Assembly: GCA_963790715.1 (NCBI GenBank)
Contig: CAWBPN010000011.1
Coordinates: forward strand, 62,001-126,000
DNA length: 64,000 nt
Direction: 5' to 3'
Source: DCFW01 sp963790715
GTDB taxonomy: Bacteria > Bacteroidota > Bacteroidia > Bacteroidales > Bacteroidaceae
Of this stretch, positions 17,940 through 26,162 are shown one piece after another (position 1 is the stretch's first letter; each line of letters opens with the position of its first letter). The notes below the pieces were generated by a model, which saw only the letters and a list, made by a program, of their open reading frames with translations, ran no database searches and was not told the DNA's origin. The translations under genes and the position numbers were made by a program.

Positions 17940-20444
17940 TCAATATAACGACTTGTTTATTCGTAACACCATATCTTCATAATGATAGCGTGAAGCCAAG
18001 TCGGCATGTAATAATTTCATTTTCATAAGTCTTCGGATGCGCAGTAAAACACCTCTTTTTACGGATATTGCATCTGATGCTCTTTTCGGACCTGAAAAAA
18101 TCTTAGTACTCTCAGGCGTCAAATCCGATTTCATCACCATACTGTTATTGACATTTTCTTTGCTGGCTGCATTTCTGTCAGCAGCAATAATCAACGCATC
18201 AATAAATCCTTTTTGAGTAGCCATATCTATAACATTTAACGGAAGTCCTTTTATCGTTTTCTTAAAAATAGCTTGATAAAGATCATTCATAAATTCAGAT
18301 GCAGAATAGGCATTTTCGCCATTTTGCATTTCATCATCAATCATTCTTTCAATACGGTCATCTGAAAGTAAATCCCAAAAAATATATGATTGTATATTCT
18401 TATAAATAGCAAATGGATTGTATTCTCTGTATCCAACCGGAGAATCTTTAACCGGATATACGTAATTATATATATTATTACTAAACAACCATTTAGGATA
18501 ATCTATAACATTATCAATCAAATATCTGACAGATTTCTTCTGCATATATCCTGGGACAAAAACATAACTCTTACAACTATCTCCATAAACTGTATTATTG
18601 AGATATACGCCTCCAACATTGGTTAATACATGGTACGAATAAAGATTCCATTGACCGATAATATCATTAATCAATTTTCCGGCCTCCAAATAATCATCAC
18701 CTTTATTTGTAGTCCATTTCAATATTTTTGGCATAATACGTTTTAAGTTCATCAATCCATATTCACTTGCCTTCACAGCATCATCTCCCAAATCTTCACT
18801 TTGAGCCCTAGGGTCTATAGCCGTGCGCATATCTTGCTGTGAAAGATAATGGCAATAAGGATTTTTATATGCATTTGCCACAATTTCCTTTAACTTATTA
18901 CATTCTTTATGCGGATCTTGTTCCGGAAAATAACGATATCCCCAATTTATGGCAAATTTATCATAGTCACCAATCTTAGGTGTCAAAGACGAAACATGGT
19001 CATCAGGTTGAGCCACATAATTAAATCTGGCATAATCCATTATAGAACTGGCGGTAGCCATCTTCTTACAAAAATAATCACTCCTCAGAGAATCCACAGG
19101 ATAAGAAAACGAAGCACCCATATTATGCTTTAATCCTAAAGTATGCCCTACTTCATGTGACGAAACAAACCTTATAGCTTCACCCATGTGCTGATCAGAA
19201 AATTTGTTTGCTCTTGATTTTTTATCTACTATTCCTGTTTGTACACGCATCCATGAATGTACTGTTGTCATCACATTATGCCACCATATTACATTAGATG
19301 AAAGTATTTCCCCCGAACGAGGATCATATACAGACGGCCCCATAGCATTTGATTTATCAGAAGCCACATAAGTCATAACAGAATAACGCATATCATCTAT
19401 ATCAAAATCAGAGTCTTTTGCAGATATTTCTTTAGCTATAATTGCATTTTTGAATCCAGCTGCTTCAAAAGCCACATTCCAATCATTTATTCCTTGTTCA
19501 ATATATTTTATCCACTGTTTCGGAGTTGCAGGATCAATATAATAAACAATAGGTTTTATAGGTTCGGTAAGTTCTCCTCTATAATATGCCGCTTTATCCT
19601 TAGGTACCAAATTCCATCGCGTAATAATATCTCTTTTTTCCAATTCCTGCTGGCTATCATTAAAATACCAACGCGGTGTAGTAAAAAATCCCACACGGGC
19701 ATCTTCAAAACGAGGTACCACCGCTTTTTTAGGCAAAAGGACCAAATTGGATGTTATACCTACTGTCAGATTAGCTTCCGATTGAGCAGACGGTATCTTT
19801 GTAGTTTGCATTGACTTAACTACAATATTCCATGGAAAACTTTTAATTGACGATATATATGAATATTCTTTAATTGGTGATGTTCCCAATCCTGTAACAC
19901 CAAACACATTATTAAAGCTGGTTTTGGTTCCGTCATATACCTTATTTACCTTAATAAGTACAGCTGTACTATCTGCATTATAAGCCTCGATATCAAACGA
20001 CTCTAAAATTGATTTTCCGAAATTAGTTGCTACACTTTGACTAATTTTTGATGAATCAGGCACGTCTACAAATGGCTTATATTGCAAAGCGAATACCTTT
20101 TTTTGATCTTTATTAATTACAAACTGAATTACTAAATTCTCAAATGTCATTCCATTGTTTATACTTGCATCATTAAAGTTAGCCGGGACTTGAGATATTT
20201 TATTAACTATTAAGAAATCGCGTTTCGTGAGGCTGTCAGGTATAAGATAATAATAATTATCATTCTTTTTATAAACCGAAAATAATCCTTTGTCACACGT
20301 TGAACTATCAATTAATTTATTAAACTCATTTTTTAGTTTTTCACTCTTATCAACTTTCTTATACTTTTTTCGTTTAAAAAAACCGACACTTGCTTCTCCT
20401 ACAAGTGAATAAAATAAGAAAATAACTACAAATAAATATTTCAT
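17940..20444 (-). CDS. Secreted zinc-dependent metalloprotease (DUF5117/DUF5118/DUF4953 type)
   Basis: An 834-residue exported protein with a signal peptide (YLFVVIFLFYSLVGEAS). The extended zinc motif HEVGHTLGLKH occupies residues 430-440 (H430, E431, H434, H440), followed by the SIMDYARFNYVAQPDD Met-turn, as in metzincins. N-terminal regions such as SLTKRDFLIVNKIS and RWNLVPKD resemble the DUF5117/DUF5118 segments of Bacteroidota proteases. It precedes susC by 31 bp, so a surface or periplasmic protease is coupled to a nutrient importer. A -7 element and a 9-bp direct repeat lie upstream, suggesting control by the adjacent LytTR regulator. Confidence 0.9.
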   Translation of the reverse strand: MKYLFVVIFLFYSLVGEASVGFFKRKKYKKVDKSEKLKNEFNKLIDSSTCDKGLFSVYKKNDNYYYLIPDSLTKRDFLIVNKISQVPANFNDASINNGMTFENLVIQFVINKDQKKVFALQYKPFVDVPDSSKISQSVATNFGKSILESFDIEAYNADSTAVLIKVNKVYDGTKTSFNNVFGVTGLGTSPIKEYSYISSIKSFPWNIVVKSMQTTKIPSAQSEANLTVGITSNLVLLPKKAVVPRFEDARVGFFTTPRWYFNDSQQELEKRDIITRWNLVPKDKAAYYRGELTEPIKPIVYYIDPATPKQWIKYIEQGINDWNVAFEAAGFKNAIIAKEISAKDSDFDIDDMRYSVMTYVASDKSNAMGPSVYDPRSGEILSSNVIWWHNVMTTVHSWMRVQTGIVDKKSRANKFSDQHMGEAIRFVSSHEVGHTLGLKHNMGASFSYPVDSLRSDYFCKKMATASSIMDYARFNYVAQPDDHVSSLTPKIGDYDKFAINWGYRYFPEQDPHKECNKLKEIVANAYKNPYCHYLSQQDMRTAIDPRAQSEDLGDDAVKASEYGLMNLKRIMPKILKWTTNKGDDYLEAGKLINDIIGQWNLYSYHVLTNVGGVYLNNTVYGDSCKSYVFVPGYMQKKSVRYLIDNVIDYPKWLFSNNIYNYVYPVKDSPVGYREYNPFAIYKNIQSYIFWDLLSDDRIERMIDDEMQNGENAYSASEFMNDLYQAIFKKTIKGLPLNVIDMATQKGFIDALIIAADRNAASKENVNNSMVMKSDLTPESTKIFSGPKRASDAISVKRGVLLRIRRLMKMKLLHADLASRYHYEDMVLRINKSLY

Positions 20445-20461
20445 GCCTCACAATTTTGAGC

Positions 20462-20469
20462 CAAAAATA
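20462..20469 (-). promoter_or_regulatory. Predicted -7 element of the metalloprotease-SusCD operon
   Basis: TATTTTTG on the minus strand (20469-20462), 17 bp before the ATG at 20444. No TTG lies at the usual upstream distance, as expected for an activator-dependent promoter. Confidence 0.45.
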
Positions 20470-20499
20470 ATAAACATTTACTTTTATACTAAATTAAAT

Positions 20500-20529
20500 G
20501 TAGTGAATCAGGATATTTAGGTAGTGAAA
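20500..20529. promoter_or_regulatory. 9-bp direct repeat, candidate LytTR operator
   Basis: GTAGTGAAT at 20500-20508 and GTAGTGAAA at 20521-20529 are direct repeats with a 21-bp period (12-bp spacer). LytTR proteins bind two direct 9-bp repeats separated by about 12-13 bp. The repeats fall at about -43 to -72 from the predicted metalloprotease transcript start, where an activator would bind. The regulator gene is 1.5 kb upstream. Confidence 0.5.
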
Positions 20530-20547
20530 TTGGCAATAACGATTAAC

Positions 20548-22017
20548 TTATAAAATATGAAGTAATGGTATCTCTGCAAAATAGTAACCATTTTTAATTT
20601 CGAATATACATTTTGTTTTTGTCAAAAAAGAATATCTCTTCCTTAAATTTTCTATTCCCATTCCTGAATGTTCAGGTTCATGTTCGCGCGGATTATAATT
20701 ATTTACGACAACCAACATTCCATTTTCTACATATATATTAATACGCAATGGCTCTTTTTCTGAAATACAAGTATGTTTTATGCAATTATCTACTAATAAT
20801 TGTAATGACACTGGTAAAACATCATATTTCATAAATTCTTTAGGAACGGATACATTAGTAATAATTCTATTCGTAAACCTGACACTTTGTAAACTTATAT
20901 AATCTTCCGTAAACTTCAATTCATCACTAAGTTTCACCAATTGTTGGTTTTCTTGCTTCAACATATAGCGATACAAATTAGATAATGTATTGGTAAATTT
21001 CTTTGCCTCTTCTGTGTCCTTATCTATCAAAACACGCAAACTACCCAATGAATTGAATAAGAAATGTGGTTTTAATCCCCTTTTTAAATGTTCTAATTCA
21101 GCTACAGCCATAGCTTGTTTATATTGCTCATCTTTCAATTTCAGATTCATATTTTGTTGTTCAATTTTCCTGTTACGCAAAAGCTCTTTCCTCCACCTAA
21201 ATATATCCAAACTAAAAACTGCTAAAAAAGCACCTATTCCTATTAATGTAATAATTAAAAAATCATTGCTTGTATTTTTTACCGATTCTATTAATCCCAA
21301 ATTAGGCATATTGGCAGTGAACATCCACGTTTCTCCACCAATTTTTATAGGTTTATAATACCTGTAAACAGGAATATCCAAATAAATCGATTTTAAATAT
21401 ATAATACTATCTTTCTCTATAGACAGCATCAATCGTTCATTAGTTTTGTCTTTGACATATTTTCCAATTTGAGGAATATCTGGATGATACAAATAAACTC
21501 CCTGTCTGCTAATAGTAACATAAGCATAATTTAGACTTTCTATTTTAGTGAATTTTTCATGCAATCCAAGCAAGTTTATTTCCATCAAAAGTATATGATG
21601 TTTATCTATAGGTAAAAAGATATCCAAAAAACAATGTCCGTTTCTATCATAATATTTATACTGTATGTTTCCATACTTTTCGCATGGAAAATTATTTTTT
21701 TCTATACATATTTTATTAATACTATGATCACTTTGTTTAATATGTGATATTGCATCATAAAATATTTTTTTCGATAACGACGTTTCATAAACCATCTTAA
21801 TGAATGACATATATTTTATATACTCTTTCATTGAATTGACACATGATTGGATATTATTTTCTGAAATATTTGTGACAACAGCAACAGTTCTTTTTTTAAT
21901 TTCCGTACTAACTCGTTTATGTATATATAAAATTGAAGCAAAAAAACATATAAGAATTGCTATGCTCAATTTGAAATATACACTTGAAAACAAGCTATCC
22001 TTTATCTTACCAACCAT
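20548..22017 (-). CDS. LytS/YehU-type sensor histidine kinase
   Basis: A 489-residue membrane kinase. A first membrane segment (about residues 14-30), a periplasmic sensor region of about 210 residues that resembles a Cache/dCache fold (YVTISRQGVYLYHPDIPQIGKYVKDKTNE), and a second membrane segment near 255-270 come first. A coiled-coil linker leads into the His_kinase domain: LKPHFLFNSLGSLRVLID with phospho-acceptor H318. The ATPase N-box is LVDNCIKH and the G-box SGMGIENLRKRY. Its first codons overlap the end of the regulator gene by 16 bp. With that regulator it forms a complete LytTR two-component system sensing an extracytoplasmic signal. Confidence 0.93.
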   Translation of the reverse strand: MVGKIKDSLFSSVYFKLSIAILICFFASILYIHKRVSTEIKKRTVAVVTNISENNIQSCVNSMKEYIKYMSFIKMVYETSLSKKIFYDAISHIKQSDHSINKICIEKNNFPCEKYGNIQYKYYDRNGHCFLDIFLPIDKHHILLMEINLLGLHEKFTKIESLNYAYVTISRQGVYLYHPDIPQIGKYVKDKTNERLMLSIEKDSIIYLKSIYLDIPVYRYYKPIKIGGETWMFTANMPNLGLIESVKNTSNDFLIITLIGIGAFLAVFSLDIFRWRKELLRNRKIEQQNMNLKLKDEQYKQAMAVAELEHLKRGLKPHFLFNSLGSLRVLIDKDTEEAKKFTNTLSNLYRYMLKQENQQLVKLSDELKFTEDYISLQSVRFTNRIITNVSVPKEFMKYDVLPVSLQLLVDNCIKHTCISEKEPLRINIYVENGMLVVVNNYNPREHEPEHSGMGIENLRKRYSFLTKTKCIFEIKNGYYFAEIPLLHIL

Positions 22018-22760
22018 GATTTAAATTTTTTTACTTTGTCAGAACTGACAATAACATCTTCTTCCAAATCAGGTTTTAGTTTAACTTTCACTCTACTTTT
22101 CGAAAACGAAATAAAATAATCCACACTATCGAAACTTACAATAAAACGACGATTCAATCTAAAAAAATCCAAATCATTCAAATTCTCTTCCAACTTATAC
22201 AACGTACTTTCACAAAAACATTTATTCCCAGTCTTAGTAATCGCAAAAAGATATCTGTCATCAGCCATAAAATAAGCAATATCTTCAATATTCATTGCCA
22301 TCTGTTTTTTACCGGAACTAAGCATTATTCTTTTAATAAACTTCTTTTGCGACTTCAGCGGATTGTCTAAATAATTTAATAGACTTTCTATATTAGTCGA
22401 GGGTAAATTCTTGATCATTTTATATTTGTTAAGTGCCTTCTTCAAATCATAATCATCAATCGGCTTCAATAAATATCCGATACTATTCACTTCAAAAGCC
22501 TTAATTGCATATTGATCATAAGCAGTCGTAAAAATAATAGGGCAATTAACTTCTATTTTATCAAAAATAGTAAAAGAATTTCCATCACTAAGATGTACAT
22601 CCATAAAAATCAAGTCGCATTCATTACTATATAACCATTCTACAGTGGAACTAACACTCTCCGTTTGTCCTACTATTTTTATACTATTATCTAAATGAAC
22701 TAACTTTTCAGCTAATTCCATTGCTAGCAAATGTTCATCTTCAACTATCAATACTCTCAT
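22002..22760 (-). CDS. LytTR-family response regulator
   Basis: A 252-residue DNA-binding regulator. The receiver domain has E7/D8/E9, phospho-acceptor D54 (LIFMDVHLSDG), a T-T switch (FTTAYDQYA) and a Lys in LLKPID. The C-terminal LytTR domain shows KKQMAMNIEDIAYFMADDRYLFAITKTGNKCFCESTLYKLEENL and FFRLNRRFIVSFDSV. It probably activates the adjacent metalloprotease-SusCD genes through paired 9-bp direct repeats; that link is inference from position and spacing. Confidence 0.94.
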   Translation of the reverse strand: MRVLIVEDEHLLAMELAEKLVHLDNSIKIVGQTESVSSTVEWLYSNECDLIFMDVHLSDGNSFTIFDKIEVNCPIIFTTAYDQYAIKAFEVNSIGYLLKPIDDYDLKKALNKYKMIKNLPSTNIESLLNYLDNPLKSQKKFIKRIMLSSGKKQMAMNIEDIAYFMADDRYLFAITKTGNKCFCESTLYKLEENLNDLDFFRLNRRFIVSFDSVDYFISFSKSRVKVKLKPDLEEDVIVSSDKVKKFKSWLVR

Positions 22761-22818
22761 ATAATAAAGCCTTAAATAACAACATAACCTTGTTAAAGAT
22801 AAGTATTCTTCATTTATG

Positions 22819-22826
22819 CAAAATTA
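22819..22826 (-). promoter_or_regulatory. Predicted -7 element of the LytTR/kinase operon
   Basis: TAATTTTG on the minus strand (22826-22819), about 58 bp upstream of the regulator ATG. No -33 box at the expected spacing. Confidence 0.4.
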
Positions 22827-22860
22827 ATATTATCCGGTAAATTAAAATAAAATATCAAAC

Positions 22861-22912
22861 AAAAAATTTTAAATAATAAAGAGGAGATTAACATAGTCTC
22901 CTCTTTATTATT
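22861..22912 (-). terminator. Terminator at the end of the leu operon
   Basis: A perfect 16-bp stem (22872-22887 with 22897-22912, arm AATAATAAAGAGGAGA) with a 9-nt loop lies just after the leuB stop. On the minus strand it is followed by a T-rich stretch (AAAATTTTTTG). Confidence 0.85.
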
Positions 22913-22930
22913 TATTTTTATGATACTATC

Positions 22931-24004
22931 TTAAACCTTCTTGATATAGTTCACAATCCACTCTCCCACTTCGGTTGTTGAACAGCCCTTTTCTCCTTCG
23001 ACCTGAATATCAGATGTGCGGATGTTTTGGTTCATAGACTCGTCAACTGCCTTGCGAACCAAATCAGCTTCTTTCTTTAAATTGAAAGCATACTCGAACA
23101 TCATTGCTACCGACAAAATCTCTGCCAACGGATTGGCTATGTTCTTGCCTGCGGCTTGCGGCCATGAACCATGAATAGGTTCAAATACAGAGGTGTAAGT
23201 ACCGATGGATGCCGACGGCAATAATCCCATAGAACCTGTTATGCATGAAGCCTCATCAGTGAGAATATCGCCAAACATATTTTCGGTTACAATTACGTCG
23301 AACGAAGTAGGCCACTGAATCATACGCATGGCTGCATTGTCAACAAACAGGTATTCAGTCTTAACTTCCGGATAATCTTTTTCCATTTTTCCGGCAACTT
23401 CGCGCCAAAGACGTGATGTGGCAAGCACATTGGCCTTATCCACAACGGTCAACTTCTTACGGCGTTTCATGGCAAACTCAAAACCGGTCTTTAAAATACG
23501 GGTTATTTCTTCTACGCTGTACATACAGGTATCATAAGCAATGTCACCCTTTTCGCTACGTCCCTGCGGTTTACCGAAATATAAACCACCTGTTAACTCG
23601 CGAATACACATGAAATCGGCACCGCGAACCAACTCATCTTTCAACGGTGATTTGTGAAGTAACGTTTCGAATGTTGCTACAGGACGGATATTTGCATATA
23701 GTCCCAACTTTTTACGCATAGCAAGCAAGCCTTGCTCTGGACGAACTTTCAACGTAGGGTCATTATCGAACTTTGGATCGCCCACAGCAGCAAACAGCAC
23801 TGCATCACTGTTCATACATAATTCATGGGTTTTATCTGGATACGGGTCACCAACCTTGTCAATGGCGTCAGCACCGCATAAACCATATTCGTAACTTAAT
23901 TCATGACCGAACTTTTCACAAAGAGCCTTTGTAACATTCAATCCTTGCTCCATAATCTCGGGACCGATACCGTCACCGGGGAGCACTGCAATTTTCATTT
24001 TCAT
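22931..24004 (-). CDS. leuB: 3-isopropylmalate dehydrogenase
   Basis: An NAD+-dependent oxidative decarboxylase, third step of leucine synthesis from 2-ketoisovalerate. The N-terminus KIAVLPGDGIGPEIMEQG, substrate-loop sequence VRPEQGLLAMRKKLGLYANIRP, CIRELTGGLYFGKPQGR, and the metal-binding aspartates in FDVIVTENMFGDILTDEAS are all present. VFEPIHGSWPQAAGKNIANPLAEILS marks the cofactor region. Its 357 residues are normal. It is the last gene of the operon, 30 bp after the citramalate synthase-like gene. In organisms with a citramalate pathway the same enzyme also converts beta-methylmalate to 2-ketobutyrate. Confidence 0.96.
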   Translation of the reverse strand: MKMKIAVLPGDGIGPEIMEQGLNVTKALCEKFGHELSYEYGLCGADAIDKVGDPYPDKTHELCMNSDAVLFAAVGDPKFDNDPTLKVRPEQGLLAMRKKLGLYANIRPVATFETLLHKSPLKDELVRGADFMCIRELTGGLYFGKPQGRSEKGDIAYDTCMYSVEEITRILKTGFEFAMKRRKKLTVVDKANVLATSRLWREVAGKMEKDYPEVKTEYLFVDNAAMRMIQWPTSFDVIVTENMFGDILTDEASCITGSMGLLPSASIGTYTSVFEPIHGSWPQAAGKNIANPLAEILSVAMMFEYAFNLKKEADLVRKAVDESMNQNIRTSDIQVEGEKGCSTTEVGEWIVNYIKKV

Positions 24005-24034
24005 TTTATTATATTCTTATCTATTTTATACCAT

Positions 24035-25573
24035 TCAATTATTATCGTAATCTTCTATCATGTTCAGCATCTTCATTGTTGCCTTAATAGCCGCTTCCGT
24101 TTGGTCGGCGTCCAATCCGCGGGTACGGATAGTTCGTTCGCCGTAGCTCCATGTGATGACAGTTTGCACAAGTGCATCGGTTCGCCCGCCGGGCGGTATA
24201 CGTACTTCATAATCCGTCAGCATAGGGAACTTGCGATCAAGCGAGTTTTTATATACATGGCGTACTGCACGTACAAAAGCATCATACTGACCGTCGCCGC
24301 TTGCACTCTCTTCAAAGCTTTGTCCGTTGATTTCCAGCTTCACCGTAGCCACAGGTTTCAGACCGTTTGCTAAAGTAATAAAATAGTTTTTCAATACCAC
24401 CTTATTACTCTCGGTATCATGTTTCAACACATCACTGATAATATACGGCAAGTCGTCAGGCGTTACAATTTGCTTTTTATCTCCAAGTTCGGTGATGCGG
24501 TCGGTGACTTTCTTCAATGAATCTTTGTCAAGCTCCAAGCCCAACAGTTCCAAGTTCTTGGCAATATTGGCCTTACCGCTTGTCTTACCCAAGGCATACT
24601 CACGAGTACGACCGAAACGTTCCGGCAATAAATCATTGCAATAAAGATTATTCTTGTTGTCACCGTCAGCATGAACTCCGGCAACTTGCGTAAACACGTT
24701 TGCTCCGACAATCGGACTGTTTTGCGGAATGGCTATACCTGAATACGATTCAACAATATGGCTGGCTTCATTCAGTTTATCTTCAATAATATTCGTTTTA
24801 GCATTGAAATGGTCTTTCATTATTGCCTGAACACTTGCCAGCGGAGCATTCCCGGTGCGTTCGCCAAGACCGTTAATAGTAGTGTGCAATCCTTGGCAAC
24901 CGCTTAGTACGGCAGCCAGCACGTTAGATACCGCCAAGTCATAATCGTTATGCGCATGAAAATCAAACCAAGTATCAGGATAGCGCTTTCGCATCTTACG
25001 CATATATTCAACCACTTGCAACGGATTCAGAATACCTAACGTATCTGGTAACATAAAACGCTTAATACCGCAATCGACCAAACTATCCATCAACTCAAAA
25101 ACGAAATCTGGCGAATCCTTCATGCCACTACTCCAATCTTCCAAATAAAGATTTACATCCATGCCCAATTGACTGGCATAAAAAACTTCATCTTTTATAT
25201 CAGCAATATGCTCTGCCGCTGTTTTCTTAAGTTGGTAATGACAATGTTTATAAGAACCTTTTGCCAACAGATTAATTACTCTGCCGCCAACATTATTAAC
25301 CCAATCAATAGAAACATGCCTGTCTATGAACCCAAGTATTTCAACTTTTTGCAAATTGCCATTAGTGGCAGCCCACGAACAAATCATCTGTGCCGCCTTA
25401 AACTCTCCTTCACTCACACGTGCCGAACCAATTTCGATACGGTCTACATGCAATTCATCCAACAAAAATCTGGCTATCATCAACTTTTCGTGAGGAACAA
25501 AACTTACACCGCAGGTTTGTTCTCCGTCACGTAAAGTTGTATCCATTATTTCTATTTCGACTTGTTTTCCCAT
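24035..25573 (-). CDS. Citramalate synthase-like / second 2-isopropylmalate synthase-type enzyme
   Basis: A 512-residue HMGL-type acyltransferase. The N-terminus IMDTTLRDGEQTCGVSF is the DRE catalytic motif. HAHNDYDLAVSNVLAAVLSG and TINGLGERTGNAPL provide the metal and substrate sites. A C-terminal LeuA regulatory domain (about 385-510, GQSFEESASGDGQYDAFVRAVRHVY...) follows. It is clearly different from the LeuA encoded first in this operon and lies between leuD and leuB. Citramalate synthases (CimA) condense pyruvate with acetyl-CoA to start a threonine-independent isoleucine route using LeuC, LeuD and LeuB. Context makes that activity likely, but homocitrate or isopropylmalate activity cannot be excluded. 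It overlaps leuD by 22 bp. Confidence 0.8.
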   Translation of the reverse strand: MGKQVEIEIMDTTLRDGEQTCGVSFVPHEKLMIARFLLDELHVDRIEIGSARVSEGEFKAAQMICSWAATNGNLQKVEILGFIDRHVSIDWVNNVGGRVINLLAKGSYKHCHYQLKKTAAEHIADIKDEVFYASQLGMDVNLYLEDWSSGMKDSPDFVFELMDSLVDCGIKRFMLPDTLGILNPLQVVEYMRKMRKRYPDTWFDFHAHNDYDLAVSNVLAAVLSGCQGLHTTINGLGERTGNAPLASVQAIMKDHFNAKTNIIEDKLNEASHIVESYSGIAIPQNSPIVGANVFTQVAGVHADGDNKNNLYCNDLLPERFGRTREYALGKTSGKANIAKNLELLGLELDKDSLKKVTDRITELGDKKQIVTPDDLPYIISDVLKHDTESNKVVLKNYFITLANGLKPVATVKLEINGQSFEESASGDGQYDAFVRAVRHVYKNSLDRKFPMLTDYEVRIPPGGRTDALVQTVITWSYGERTIRTRGLDADQTEAAIKATMKMLNMIEDYDNN

Positions 25574-26145
25574 TCTTCTATTTTTGCTTTATTTGAAAGC
25601 AAAAAGTCTATATCATCGAGGCCATTCATCAAGCAATGTTTTTTATAACCATTGATTTGAAACTTTTCGCTTTTCCCGGTATGTTTATTTGTTACCGTCT
25701 GATTTGGCACATCCACTTCTACCTGCATCTTCGGGTCGCTTTTGATAGATTTGAAAAGCTCTTTAAGAAAAGAGTCGCTGACAACCACAGGCAACACAAA
25801 ATTGTTCATTGCATTATTTTTAAAAATGTCTGCAAAAAAACTGCTTATCACTACGCGGAAGCCATATCCTGCTATAGCCCACGCGGCATGTTCGCGGCTA
25901 CTGCCCGAACCGAAATTCTTACCGCCAACCAAGATAACACCACTATATGTAGGGTCGTTCAAAACAAAAGATTTAATCGGGTTATTTTGTTTGTCGTAAC
26001 GCCAATCGCGAAAGAGATTATCTCCAAAACCTTCTTTCGTAGTTGCTTTCAGGAAGCGAGCAGGAATAATTTGATCAGTGTCGACATTCTCAAGCGGAAG
26101 CGGCACGCATGTACTCGTAATTATATTAAATTTTTCTTTAGCCAT
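25552..26145 (-). CDS. leuD: 3-isopropylmalate dehydratase, small subunit
   Basis: 197 residues. It forms the isomerase with LeuC that interconverts 2- and 3-isopropylmalate (and citramalate and beta-methylmalate). The swivel-domain motifs VDTDQIIPARFLK and GGKNFGSGSSREHAAWAIAGYGFRVVISSFFADIFKNNAMNNFVLPV are present. It starts 17 bp after leuC and its end overlaps the next gene by 22 bp. Confidence 0.96.
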   Translation of the reverse strand: MAKEKFNIITSTCVPLPLENVDTDQIIPARFLKATTKEGFGDNLFRDWRYDKQNNPIKSFVLNDPTYSGVILVGGKNFGSGSSREHAAWAIAGYGFRVVISSFFADIFKNNAMNNFVLPVVVSDSFLKELFKSIKSDPKMQVEVDVPNQTVTNKHTGKSEKFQINGYKKHCLMNGLDDIDFLLSNKAKIEEWENKSK

Positions 26146-26162
26146 GATATTATTATTTTATT

